A stretch of DNA of 64,000 bases from JAUASW01 sp036880965 (GTDB taxonomy: Bacteria; Pseudomonadota; Gammaproteobacteria; Burkholderiales; Burkholderiaceae_C). A model generated the notes under the pieces. That model saw only the letters and a list, made by a program, of their open reading frames with translations. It was not told the origin of the DNA and did no database searches. The position numbers were made by a program, and so were the translations under genes. Where the stretch lies: contig NZ_JBAJMV010000002.1 in assembly GCF_036880965.1 (NCBI RefSeq), forward strand, positions 434,001 through 498,000, in the 5' to 3' direction. Positions 1 through 8,858 of the stretch are shown piece after piece. Every line of letters begins with the position of its first letter. Positions within the stretch are counted from its first letter, which is position 1.

Positions 1-318
<318 letters not shown>

Positions 319-592
319 CCGCGCTCCCTGTGGGAAAAGTCGGCGGATGATAGCGAGGCCTTGTGCGCTGTGCGGAAGATTTTCGGGTCAGGCCGGCCAG
401 CCGCCTCTGCGTGCAGCCGACCGGTTTTCTGTTGCCCCCGGGGCCTCCACTGGTACCCGGAAGGAAGCCTGAAACCAGGGTCCCCTCTCTCCTCAATCGG
501 CAATCTTTGTTACCGTGGCGGCATTAGAGCGGCCGCGTTCCAGGCCAGCAATGAAGCTGATCGAAACTGATTGCGCAAATAGCCACCGGTTA

Positions 593-1540
593 TCAGCGCA
601 AGTCCTCGCCGAAGAGGCTTTCGATCTGGGCGCGCAGCCAGGCAATGGCCGGGTCGCCGGACTGACTGCTGTGCCAGTACTGCCGCACGACGATGGATGG
701 CAGCGGCAAGGGACACTCAACGACGCGCAAGCCAGGAATGACGGCCACGCGCTGCGCCACATGCTGAGTGGCCGTGAAGATGTGGTCGGTCTGCGCCACC
801 ACGTAGGGGGCGACCAGCAGCGAATGCACGCGCAGCGTGATGGCCGCGCTGCCGGCCACATCGATGATCGCCTGCTCCACGCGGCTGAAGGCATGCATGG
901 TGTCGCGCAGCGAAGCCACCACATGTTGCTCGCGGCGGAAGGCAGCGAGGTCCATGGTTTGGCCGATGCGCGGATGGCCCTGGCGCACCAGGCAGACATA
1001 GGGCACCTCGTAGAGCGCCTGCGAATGCACACGGCTGCCGAAGTCCATGTAGGCGCCCAGGGCCAGATCGACCTCGCCATTGGCCAGCATCGATTCGGTC
1101 TGCTGGCTCAGGAGCGGCACGACATCGAAGCGGACACCCGGCGCCAGTGCCGCAGCGCTAGCCACCAGACGCGGCATGAAGTGGATGGCGCCGATCTCGG
1201 AGCAGCTGATGCGGAATACGCGCGAGGAACGCGCTGGCTCGAAGCCGGCCTGCGCGCGCAGCTCACCGTCGGCGATGCGCAGCATGTCAACGACATGCGG
1301 AGCCAGCAGGCGCGCGCGCGCCGTAGGTCGCATGCCCTGCTTGCCGCGTATGAACAGGTCTTCGCCGTAGTAGCGGCGCAAGAGCGACAGCGACTTCGAA
1401 AGCGCCGGCTGCGTGAGGCCCAGATGCTCGGCAGCCGCCGTCAGGCTCCCCAGGCGGAAGATCGCCTCGAAGGCGCGGAAGTGCAGCAACTCGGGAGAGC
1501 GTTCGGCGTTGTCGCCTTGAAGCGCCCTCCGCGTCGCCAT
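593..1540 (-). CDS. LysR-family transcriptional regulator
   Basis: A 315-residue LysR-type regulator. The winged helix-turn-helix occupies about residues 17-75 (FRAFEAIFRLGSLTAAAEH, then LTQPALSKSLSLLRR). A periplasmic-binding-protein-like effector domain starts near residue 105 (RVFRISCSEIGAIHFMPRL) and runs to the end. Length and domain order are normal. The ATG at 1540 lies only 2 bases after the purL stop (1543-1545), on the same strand, so it is probably cotranscribed with or translationally coupled to purL, which is unusual for a LysR gene. The downstream gene on this strand is an ABC ATPase after a 274-base gap (319-592) with no clear terminator. The effector and target are not recognisable; regulation of the downstream transporter is one possibility. 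Confidence 0.93.
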   Translation of the reverse strand: MATRRALQGDNAERSPELLHFRAFEAIFRLGSLTAAAEHLGLTQPALSKSLSLLRRYYGEDLFIRGKQGMRPTARARLLAPHVVDMLRIADGELRAQAGFEPARSSRVFRISCSEIGAIHFMPRLVASAAALAPGVRFDVVPLLSQQTESMLANGEVDLALGAYMDFGSRVHSQALYEVPYVCLVRQGHPRIGQTMDLAAFRREQHVVASLRDTMHAFSRVEQAIIDVAGSAAITLRVHSLLVAPYVVAQTDHIFTATQHVAQRVAVIPGLRVVECPLPLPSIVVRQYWHSSQSGDPAIAWLRAQIESLFGEDLR

Positions 1541-1542
1541 GG

Positions 1543-4500
1543 TCAGCCGATCCAGTGGCGAGCGTTGCGGAACATGCGCATCCAGGGGCTCAGCTCGCTC
1601 TTGTCGCCGCTGGTCCAGCTCATCTGGATGTTGCGGAACACGCGCTCCGGGTGCGGCATCAGCACCGTGAAGCGGCCGTCCGCCGTGGTCACGGAGGTCA
1701 GGCCGTCCGGGCTGCCGTTCGGGTTGAACGGGTAGACCTCGGTCGGCTGTCCATCGTTGCCAACGTAACGCATGGCGCGAGCCACCTTGGCCGCATCGCC
1801 ACGCTGCGAGAAGTCCGCAAAGCCTTCACCATGCGCCACGGCGATGGGCAGGCGGCTGCCTTCCATGCCCTTGAAGAACAGGCTGGGCGACTCGAGCACC
1901 TCGACCATGGCCAGGCGCGCCTCGAACTGCTCGCTCTTGTTGCGCGTGAACTTGGGCCAGGCTTCGGCGCCCGGGATGATGGGCGACAGCGCCGCCATCA
2001 TCTGGCAGCCGTTGCACACGCCCAGCGCGAAGCTGTCGCTGCGCGCGAAGAATGCCTTGAACTGCTCGGACAACACAGGGTTGAACATCACCGAGCGGGC
2101 CCAGCCTTCACCGGCACCCAGGGTGTCGCCATAGCTGAAGCCGCCGCAGGCGACAAAGCCCTTGAACTGCTCTAGCGTCACGGCGCCCGCTTGCAGATCG
2201 CTCATGTGGACGTCGTAGGTCTCGAAGCCGGCCTTGGCCATCGCATAACTCATCTCGACGTGCGAGTTGACACCCTGCTCGCGCAGGATCGCCAGCTTCG
2301 GCTTTGCGCCCACATTGATGAACGGCGCAGCGATGTCTTCCTTCGGGTCGAAGCTCAAGTGCACGTGCAGGCCGGCGTCATCCGCGCGGCCGGCATGCGC
2401 ATGCTCGCTCTCGGCGCAGGCCGGGTTGTCACGCAACTGGGCGATGCGCGAGGAGACTTCGTCCCAGCTCTTGTGCAGCGTTTCCAGCGGCGCAGCAAAC
2501 ACCTTCTTGGCATCGCGCCAGACTTCCATCTGCCCCGTGCTGTTGGGCTTGCCGACCACATGGCTGCAAGCCGAGAGGCCATGCTTGCGGAGAAGCTGCA
2601 GCGTCGCGTCACGGTCTGCCGTGGCCACTTGCAGGACCACGCCCAGCTCTTCGTTGAACAGCGCCTTCAGCGTCAGCTCGTCGCGGCGGGCGGCCACCTG
2701 ACCGGCCCAGTTCTTGACGTCGCCGACATCGGCCAGGCCTTCGGCCTCGGTCACCAGGATGTCCACATTCAGGCTCACGCCCAGATGACCGGCAAAACCC
2801 ATCTCGCAGGCCGTGGCCCAGAGGCCGCCGTCGCCACGGTCGTGATAGGCCAGGAGCTTGCCTTCGGCGCGCAGCTCGTTCACGGCTGCAACCAGCTGCT
2901 TCAGCAGGGCCGCGTCGTCAAGGTCGGGGACGGCGCCACCGAACTGGTTCAAGGCCTGCGCCAGGATGGAGCCACCCATGCGGTTCTTGCCTTGGCCGAG
3001 GTCTACCAGGATCAGCGTCGTGTCGCCGGTCTGCAATTGCGGCGTCAAGGTGCCACGCACATCGGCCAGCGATGCAAAGGCCGTGATGATGAGGGACACA
3101 GGTGCAGTGACCTGCTGGACGGTGCCACTGTCGTCGGTCCAGCGGGTGCGCATCGACAAGGAGTCCTTGCCCACCGGGATCGAGATGCCCAGCTGCGGGC
3201 ACAGCTCCATGCCGACCGCCTTGACCGTGTCGAACAGCGCCGCGTCTTCACCTGGCTCGCCACAAGCGGCCATCCAGTTGGCACTCAGCTTGACTCGCGA
3301 CAGCTCGATGGGCGCGGCCAGCAGATTGGTGATGGACTCGCCCACAGCCATGCGGCCCGAGGCGGGGCCATTGATCGCGGCCAGCGGCGTGCGCTCGCCC
3401 ATGCTCATGGCCTCGCCGGCAAAACCCTGGAAGTCGGCCAGCGTGACGGCGCAATCGGCCACCGGCACCTGCCAGGGGCCGACCATCTGGTCGCGGCTGT
3501 TGAGGCCGCCGACGGTGCGGTCGCCGATGGTGATCAGGAAGCGCTTGGATGCGACGGTCGGGTGGCGCAGCACGTCGAAGGCGACCTTGGACAGGTCCAC
3601 GCCGGTCAGCTCGATGCGGCCGGCATCGCGGGCCAGGCGGGTCACTTCGCGGTGCATCTTGGGCGGCTTGCCCAAGAGCACGTCCATTGGCATGTCGATG
3701 GCGCGCTCGCCACCTTCGCCATCTTCCAGCACCAGCTCGCGTTGCTCGGTCGTCACGCCGACCACGGCGAACGGGCAGCGCTCACGCTCGCACATGGCCT
3801 TGAACAGCTCAAGGCTGCCCGGCGCGATGGCAAGGACGTAGCGCTCCTGGCTCTCGTTGCACCAGATTTCCTTGGGTGCGAGGCCCGACTCTTCCAGCGG
3901 CACCTTGCGCAGGTCGAAGCGCGCGCCACGGCCAGCGTCATTCACCAGCTCGGGGAAGGCGTTCGAGATGCCGCCAGCGCCCACGTCGTGAATCGCAAGG
4001 ATGGGGTTGCGTTCGGCCAGCCCCCAGCAATGGTTGATCACCTCTTGCACGCGACGTTCGATCTCGGGGTTGCCGCGCTGCACCGAGTCGAAGTCCAGGT
4101 CGGCCGTGTTCGTGCCAGCCGCCATCGAGCTGGCGGCGCTGCCGCCCATGCCAATGCGCATGCCCGGGCCGCCGAGCTGGATCAGCAAGGAGCCTGCCGG
4201 GAACTCGATCTTCCTGGTGAGGTCGGCGCGGATCGTGCCCAGGCCGCCGGCAATCATGATGGGCTTGTGATAACCGCGCTGCACGCCGTCCACTTCCTGC
4301 TCGTACACGCGGAAGTAGCCGTTCAGGTTCGGGCGGCCGAATTCGTTGTTGAAAGCCGCGCCACCGAGCGGGCCTTCGATCATGATCTGCAAGGGGCTGG
4401 CGATGTGCGCCGGCTTGCCGATGTTCATCGCTTCCCAGGGTTCATTCAAACCCGGCAAGCGCAGGTTCGAGACCGAGAAGCCGGTCAGTCCCGCCTTGGG

Positions 4501-5535
4501 CTTGGAGCCACGGCCGGTGGCACCTTCGTCGCGGATTTCGCCACCGGCGCCGGTCGAGGCACCGGGGAACGGCGAGATCGCGGTCGGGTGATTGTGCGTC
4601 TCGACCTTCATCAAGACATGCGACAGCTCGGCACGTGCTTCGTACTTCGGCGCGCGCTGGTCGCCGGCCTGCATCCAGCGCTCGATCTGATGGCCTTCCA
4701 TCACGGCAGCGTTGTCCGAATAGGCGATCACCGTGTGCTGCGGATGCAGCTTTTCGGTGTTGCGGATCATGCCGAACAGGCTCAAGGCCTGGTCTTCACC
4801 ATCGACCGTGAACTTGGCATTGAAGATCTTGTGGCGGCAGTGTTCGCTGTTGGCCTGCGCGAACATCATCAGCTCGACGTCGCTGGGGTTGCGTTTCAGG
4901 TTCGTGAAGGCGCTGACCAGGTAGTCGATCTCGTCGTCCGACAACGCGAGGCCGAAGGTCTTGTTGGCCGACTCCAGCGCCGCACGCCCCTGGCCCAGCA
5001 CGTCGACATGCTCCAGGCCTTGGGCGCTTTTTTCGTCGAACAGATGGGCGGCGTCTTCGCGGGCCAAGAGCACGCTCTCGGTCATGCGGTCATGCAGCAG
5101 CTCGGCACAGGCGATCTGCTCTTCGCGGCTGAGAGTCTTCGCGCCGGCGCCAATTGAAGACAGAAGGCCACTCTTCAATGTGATTCGGTATTCGGTGACG
5201 CGCTCGACGCGGTGCACCTGCAGGCCGCAGTTGTGGGCGATGTCGGTGGCCTTGGAGGCCCATGGGCTGACAGTTCCAAGGCGTGGCGCCACGACAACCA
5301 GCGTGCCCTCTTCCGTCGGGCCTTCGTAGGCATCGCCGTAGTTCAGGAGCTCGGCCAGCTTGGCCTGGCCGGCGGCGTCCATCGCTGCATCGAGCCAGAC
5401 CCAGTGGACATGGCGGGCATGGACAGCCGTGATCTTCTCGTTGACCGCCTGCAAGCGCGGCAGCAGGGCCTGGGAACGGAAAGCAGACAGCGCGTTGCCG
5501 CCTGCGAACGAGAGCAGATACTTTTGATGTGCCAT
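1543..5535 (-). CDS. purL: phosphoribosylformylglycinamidine synthase (FGAM synthase, large fused form)
   Basis: Fourth step of de novo purine synthesis: FGAR + ATP + glutamine to FGAM, in the cytoplasm. At 1330 residues this is the large single-chain form of proteobacteria, with an N-terminal PurS-like region, two AIR-synthase-type ATP domains and a C-terminal class I glutaminase. Visible motifs: NSEHCRHKIFN (about residue 230), KVETHNHPTAISPFPGA (catalytic/substrate loop), and in the glutaminase part GFSYGDTLGAGEGWA and the nucleophile-elbow Cys in GVCNGCQMM; the C-terminal PHPERVFRN carries the His of the triad. The product is complete, without frameshift. The gene is followed by lysR after 2 bases and preceded by the MTA/SAH deaminase 114 bases upstream on the same strand; a TAGAAT box sits in that gap. 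Confidence 0.98.
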   Translation of the reverse strand: MAHQKYLLSFAGGNALSAFRSQALLPRLQAVNEKITAVHARHVHWVWLDAAMDAAGQAKLAELLNYGDAYEGPTEEGTLVVVAPRLGTVSPWASKATDIAHNCGLQVHRVERVTEYRITLKSGLLSSIGAGAKTLSREEQIACAELLHDRMTESVLLAREDAAHLFDEKSAQGLEHVDVLGQGRAALESANKTFGLALSDDEIDYLVSAFTNLKRNPSDVELMMFAQANSEHCRHKIFNAKFTVDGEDQALSLFGMIRNTEKLHPQHTVIAYSDNAAVMEGHQIERWMQAGDQRAPKYEARAELSHVLMKVETHNHPTAISPFPGASTGAGGEIRDEGATGRGSKPKAGLTGFSVSNLRLPGLNEPWEAMNIGKPAHIASPLQIMIEGPLGGAAFNNEFGRPNLNGYFRVYEQEVDGVQRGYHKPIMIAGGLGTIRADLTRKIEFPAGSLLIQLGGPGMRIGMGGSAASSMAAGTNTADLDFDSVQRGNPEIERRVQEVINHCWGLAERNPILAIHDVGAGGISNAFPELVNDAGRGARFDLRKVPLEESGLAPKEIWCNESQERYVLAIAPGSLELFKAMCERERCPFAVVGVTTEQRELVLEDGEGGERAIDMPMDVLLGKPPKMHREVTRLARDAGRIELTGVDLSKVAFDVLRHPTVASKRFLITIGDRTVGGLNSRDQMVGPWQVPVADCAVTLADFQGFAGEAMSMGERTPLAAINGPASGRMAVGESITNLLAAPIELSRVKLSANWMAACGEPGEDAALFDTVKAVGMELCPQLGISIPVGKDSLSMRTRWTDDSGTVQQVTAPVSLIITAFASLADVRGTLTPQLQTGDTTLILVDLGQGKNRMGGSILAQALNQFGGAVPDLDDAALLKQLVAAVNELRAEGKLLAYHDRGDGGLWATACEMGFAGHLGVSLNVDILVTEAEGLADVGDVKNWAGQVAARRDELTLKALFNEELGVVLQVATADRDATLQLLRKHGLSACSHVVGKPNSTGQMEVWRDAKKVFAAPLETLHKSWDEVSSRIAQLRDNPACAESEHAHAGRADDAGLHVHLSFDPKEDIAAPFINVGAKPKLAILREQGVNSHVEMSYAMAKAGFETYDVHMSDLQAGAVTLEQFKGFVACGGFSYGDTLGAGEGWARSVMFNPVLSEQFKAFFARSDSFALGVCNGCQMMAALSPIIPGAEAWPKFTRNKSEQFEARLAMVEVLESPSLFFKGMEGSRLPIAVAHGEGFADFSQRGDAAKVARAMRYVGNDGQPTEVYPFNPNGSPDGLTSVTTADGRFTVLMPHPERVFRNIQMSWTSGDKSELSPWMRMFRNARHWIG

Positions 5536-5587
5536 GGAGTCCCGCGATAGCTGCCGGCCCGGGTCGGGCTGGGCTTCAAACCGCGGG

Positions 5588-5593
5588 ATTCTA
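5588..5593 (-). promoter_or_regulatory. possible -10 box for purL
   Basis: On the minus strand the 114-base gap between mtaD and purL reads TAGAAT here, 53 bases before the purL ATG, giving a leader of about 45 bases. No good -35 box is visible at 16-18 bases, so this is only a candidate promoter separating purL from the upstream salvage operon. Confidence 0.3.
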
Positions 5594-5649
5594 CCGAGAG
5601 CCGGAGCACTCGCCGGGCAGAGCCGGCAAGTTTCACTGGGGCGTAAGGC

Positions 5650-6963
5650 TTAGGCGCCCGCCTTCATCGCGGCCACGATGGCCTCGGTGCGATCCAGCAG
5701 CGCGCCCTGGTCGATGGTCGTCAGCTCACGGCCCTTCAAGACCCGGCGGCCATTGACCCAGACATCCGACACATGCTCTCGGCCGGCCACATAGACCAGC
5801 TGAGCTTCCGGGTTGTAGACCGGGCGGCATTCCAGTGCGGCCAGCGACACGGCAACGACGTCAGCCAGCTTGCCCACTTCCAGCGAACCCAGGTCGTCGC
5901 CGCGGCCCATGGCCTTGGCGGCGCGAATCGTGGCCATCTCGAGCGCGGTGCGGGCCGAAACGGTCGTCGCGTTCTGCGTCACGCCCTTGGCCAGCAAGGC
6001 CGCGGCGCGGATTTCGCCGAACATGTCCTGACGGTTGTTGGATGCAGCACCGTCGGTACCGAGGATGGTGTTGACGCCCGCGGCCTCCAGCGCAGTCACC
6101 GGTGCGATGCCCGAAGCGAGCTTCAGGTTGGAGTTCGGGTTGTGGACCAGGTGCACACCATTGCGGGCCAGCATCGGAATCTCTTCCTCGTCCAGATGCA
6201 CCATGTGCACGGCGATCATGCGCTCGTTCAAGAGGCCCAGCTTGTCCAGGCGCGCCAGCGGCCGCATGCCGAACTGCTTGAGGCTTTCATCGACCTCATG
6301 CTGGGTTTCATGGATGTGGCAATGCATCTGCAGATCGTGCTTCTCGGCCAGCTCGCGCAGCTTGATGAAGGTTTCGTCCGACACCGTGTAGGGCGCATGC
6401 GGCGCCGAAGTCCAGTCCAGCAGCGCCTCGCCCTTGAACTGGCCATAGGCGGCCAGGCCCTTGGCGATGTAGTCGTCCGGGCCGGCCGCATAGCCGGTGG
6501 GGAAGTCGATCACATTGATCGACACGCCGGCGCGGATGCCCGAATCGATGGCGGCACGTGCCATCGCGGTCGGGAAGAAGTACATGTCGTTCAGGTAGGT
6601 CACGCCGCCACGCAGCGCCTCGGCCGCCGACAGCAGCGAGCCCTGGTAGGTCCAGTCCTCGCTGACCCACTGCTTCTCCAGTGGCCAGATGTGGTTCTGC
6701 AGCCAGTCCATCAGCGGCACGTCGTCTGCCACGCCGCGCAACAGCGACATCGCCGAATGGGTGTGCGAATTGATCAGGCCAGGGATCAGCACATGCTCGC
6801 GCAGCTCGACCACTTCGGCGCCGGGATAGAGCGCCGCGGCCTGGGCCCAGGGCAGCACAGCAGCGATGCGCTGGTCGTCCATCACCAGGCTGTGCTTTTC
6901 CAGCGTGCCGGTGCCGGCAGCCATGGGGATGATCCAGCCGGCGTTCAAAAGGGTGATGCTCAT
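5650..6963 (-). CDS. mtaD: 5'-methylthioadenosine / S-adenosylhomocysteine deaminase (amidohydrolase, TRZ/ATZ family)
   Basis: A 437-residue cytoplasmic metal-dependent deaminase of the TRZ/ATZ amidohydrolase subgroup. Family members convert MTA, SAH or related adenosines to the inosine derivatives plus ammonia. Metal ligands are visible: NSHTHSAMSLLRG (His 67 and 69), HCHIHET, and the Asp of LGTDGAASNNRQDMF; HMVHLDEEE supplies a further conserved His. The ATG at 6963 was chosen because AAGGAA lies 5-7 bases upstream; longer in-frame readings lack a ribosome site. It is the last gene of the lacI-rbsK-nucleoside hydrolase-deaminase run, 22 bases behind the hydrolase gene. That context suggests the deaminated nucleoside is then hydrolysed and the ribose phosphorylated. 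The substrate is inferred from family resemblance; adenosine or guanine-like substrates are alternatives. Confidence 0.85.
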   Translation of the reverse strand: MSITLLNAGWIIPMAAGTGTLEKHSLVMDDQRIAAVLPWAQAAALYPGAEVVELREHVLIPGLINSHTHSAMSLLRGVADDVPLMDWLQNHIWPLEKQWVSEDWTYQGSLLSAAEALRGGVTYLNDMYFFPTAMARAAIDSGIRAGVSINVIDFPTGYAAGPDDYIAKGLAAYGQFKGEALLDWTSAPHAPYTVSDETFIKLRELAEKHDLQMHCHIHETQHEVDESLKQFGMRPLARLDKLGLLNERMIAVHMVHLDEEEIPMLARNGVHLVHNPNSNLKLASGIAPVTALEAAGVNTILGTDGAASNNRQDMFGEIRAAALLAKGVTQNATTVSARTALEMATIRAAKAMGRGDDLGSLEVGKLADVVAVSLAALECRPVYNPEAQLVYVAGREHVSDVWVNGRRVLKGRELTTIDQGALLDRTEAIVAAMKAGA

Positions 6964-6985
6964 GTCGATTCCTTGTCTTGCGAAT

Positions 6986-7960
6986 TCATTCTTCAAAGGC
7001 CGCGGCAAACAGCCGCAGCATGCCGGCCGCATCAACGCCGATGCAAGCCTGCTGGGCCGGGCAGGCACTCCAGGGCGTGACAGCGCCGGTGGGCTTGTGA
7101 TGGTCCTGGATGGTCTGGCCGCGCGCGATGCCATCTTGCACCACACGCACCGGCCCTGAGCGCAGCTTGAACAGCGTGGGTTCGATCAGGTAGGCCGCGG
7201 CACTCGCATCATGCGAGTAGATGCCGCCGATGCCGTCGCGCTCATGATAGAAGTCCTGGTAGTGGCGCGTGGCCTCCCACAGGAAGTCGCCCGCGCCCTG
7301 CCCTTTGCCGCGCAGGGCGGCCAGGTACTCGTGCTTCATAACGGTTTCCTGGGTCACATCGAGGCCGATGATGACCACGGGCCAGGAGGCCGTGAAAACC
7401 AGATCGGCCGCTTCCGGATCGTTGATCACATTCGCTTCGGCCACCGGCGTCACATTGCCGCCATGGCCATGGGTGCCGAAGGCGCCAGCCATCACGACCA
7501 CCTGCTTGACCTTGGCGGCAATGCCGGGGTCGTGGCGCAAGGCCAGCGCCAGGTTGGTCATCGGGCCGACCGCCAGCAGCGTGATCTCACCTGGCTCGGC
7601 ATTGACCATGTCGCAGATCAGCTCATGCGCCGGTCGCGGGTCAAGCGTCTGCCGAGTCGCCGGCAGGCGCTCGAACATGCCGCCGAGCGCATCGTCGCCA
7701 TGCACGTGGGCCGGGAAATCGCGCCTCAGGTCTGCTTGCAGCGGGCTGTCAGCACCGGCCGCGACAGGCACCTCAATGCCATAAAAGCCAGCAAGCGCCA
7801 GCGCATTGCGGGCGGTGGTCTCGACCGACGCATTGCCAAACGCCGCCGTGATTGCGCGCAGCCTGACCGAGGGATGGCGCGCAAGCAGGAACAAGGCCAT
7901 CGCGTCGTCGATGCCAGGGTCGGTGTCGAAAATGACCTGGTGTTGAACGTTGCTCATCAT
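6986..7960 (-). CDS. inosine-uridine preferring nucleoside hydrolase
   Basis: Hydrolyses the N-glycosidic bond of ribonucleosides, giving base plus ribose; cytoplasmic, Ca2+-dependent family. The diagnostic N-terminal DTDPGIDDA motif (calcium-binding Asp cluster) starts around residue 11, and further conserved pieces are LLAVGPMTNLALAL, NVTPVAEANVINDPEAA and a C-terminal YSHDASAAAYLI. The product is about 324 residues, normal for the family. Two adjacent ATGs (7960 and 7957) follow GAGG at usable distance; either may be used. It starts 7 bases after the ribokinase stop and is followed 22 bases later by the deaminase, so it sits in the middle of one transcription unit. Specificity (inosine, uridine or others) cannot be decided from sequence. 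Confidence 0.92.
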   Translation of the reverse strand: MMSNVQHQVIFDTDPGIDDAMALFLLARHPSVRLRAITAAFGNASVETTARNALALAGFYGIEVPVAAGADSPLQADLRRDFPAHVHGDDALGGMFERLPATRQTLDPRPAHELICDMVNAEPGEITLLAVGPMTNLALALRHDPGIAAKVKQVVVMAGAFGTHGHGGNVTPVAEANVINDPEAADLVFTASWPVVIIGLDVTQETVMKHEYLAALRGKGQGAGDFLWEATRHYQDFYHERDGIGGIYSHDASAAAYLIEPTLFKLRSGPVRVVQDGIARGQTIQDHHKPTGAVTPWSACPAQQACIGVDAAGMLRLFAAAFEE

Positions 7961-7967
7961 CAAGGCC

Positions 7968-8858
7968 TCACGCCAGGTCAGCACGGCGAGGCATCGCCGA
8001 TTGCACACCGCTGCGGCTCACAGCAATGGCCGCAGCCGACTGGCCCAGGCGAACGGCGGCTATCGCCGACATGCCTTCGGCCAGCCCGGTAGCCAGGCCG
8101 CCGACAAAGGTGTCGCCGGCGCCAACGGTGTCCACCGCCTTCACGGCCGCTGCAGCCACGGTTTGAGAGCCCTCATTCGTCACCAGCAGCGCACCCTGCG
8201 CGCCCAGCGTCACCAGCACTTGCTTCGGGCCTCGCTTCAGGAGCGCTTGTGCAGCGGCCAGCGGATCGGGCTCGCCGCTCATCTGCTCGGCCTCGGTTTC
8301 GTTGACGACCAGCCAGTCGCTCAGCGCCAGCAACTCGTCGCTCACGGCCAGCGCCGGCGCCGCGTTCAGCACCGTCGTAACGCCGGCCGCGCGGGCCAGG
8401 GCAAAGGCTTCTGCAATCGCTGGCATCGGCACCTCGAGCTGGGCCACGACGACCTTGGCCGCATGCAAGAGTGCACGGCTGGCTTGCACGTCGGCAGGCG
8501 ACAGCTCGGCATTGCTGCCCGGCACGTAGACGATGGAGTTCTCGCCGCCCACGCTCGCAACCATGATGACGGCGATGCCGGGCAAAGCCGCAGCATCCAC
8601 CGTGCTGCCGCTCGTATCGATGCCTTCGTCACGCAAGGCTTGCAGCAAGGCCTTGCCATGCTGGCGCGTGCCAACACGAGAGACAAACGCCACTGAAGCA
8701 CCCAGGCGGGCCGCCGCGACAGCCTGGTTGCCGCCCTTGCCGCCCGGTGCCATCACGAAGTCGTGACCGACCAGCGTTTCGCCCGGCGCCGGCAGGCGCG
8801 TCGAGTGCGACACCATGTCCATGTTCAGGCTGCCGACGATGACGACACTGGCACTCAT
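7968..8858 (-). CDS. rbsK: ribokinase (PfkB family)
   Basis: ATP-dependent phosphorylation of D-ribose to ribose 5-phosphate. The 296-residue protein has the PfkB N-terminal signature (GSLNMDMV, then APGGKGGNQAVAAARLGA near residue 38) and the C-terminal signature DTVGAGDTFVGGL at residues 243-255, where Asp 249 is the expected catalytic base. The start ATG (8858) overlaps the stop of the LacI regulator gene (ATGA), a sign of translational coupling. There is no ribose transporter gene beside it; instead a nucleoside hydrolase follows, so the ribose here probably comes from nucleosides. Confidence 0.93.
   Translation of the reverse strand: MSASVVIVGSLNMDMVSHSTRLPAPGETLVGHDFVMAPGGKGGNQAVAAARLGASVAFVSRVGTRQHGKALLQALRDEGIDTSGSTVDAAALPGIAVIMVASVGGENSIVYVPGSNAELSPADVQASRALLHAAKVVVAQLEVPMPAIAEAFALARAAGVTTVLNAAPALAVSDELLALSDWLVVNETEAEQMSGEPDPLAAAQALLKRGPKQVLVTLGAQGALLVTNEGSQTVAAAAVKAVDTVGAGDTFVGGLATGLAEGMSAIAAVRLGQSAAAIAVSRSGVQSAMPRRADLA

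Noticed and set aside
2191..5157. 988-codon open frame on the plus strand opposite purL
   Set aside because: Antisense of a complete, well-conserved gene; long mirror frames are expected at this GC content and the translation is His/Gln/Arg-rich with no domain.
5535..5649. Purine riboswitch or PurR box before purL
   Set aside because: No purine-aptamer pattern and no AAACGTTT-type site is seen in this short gap.
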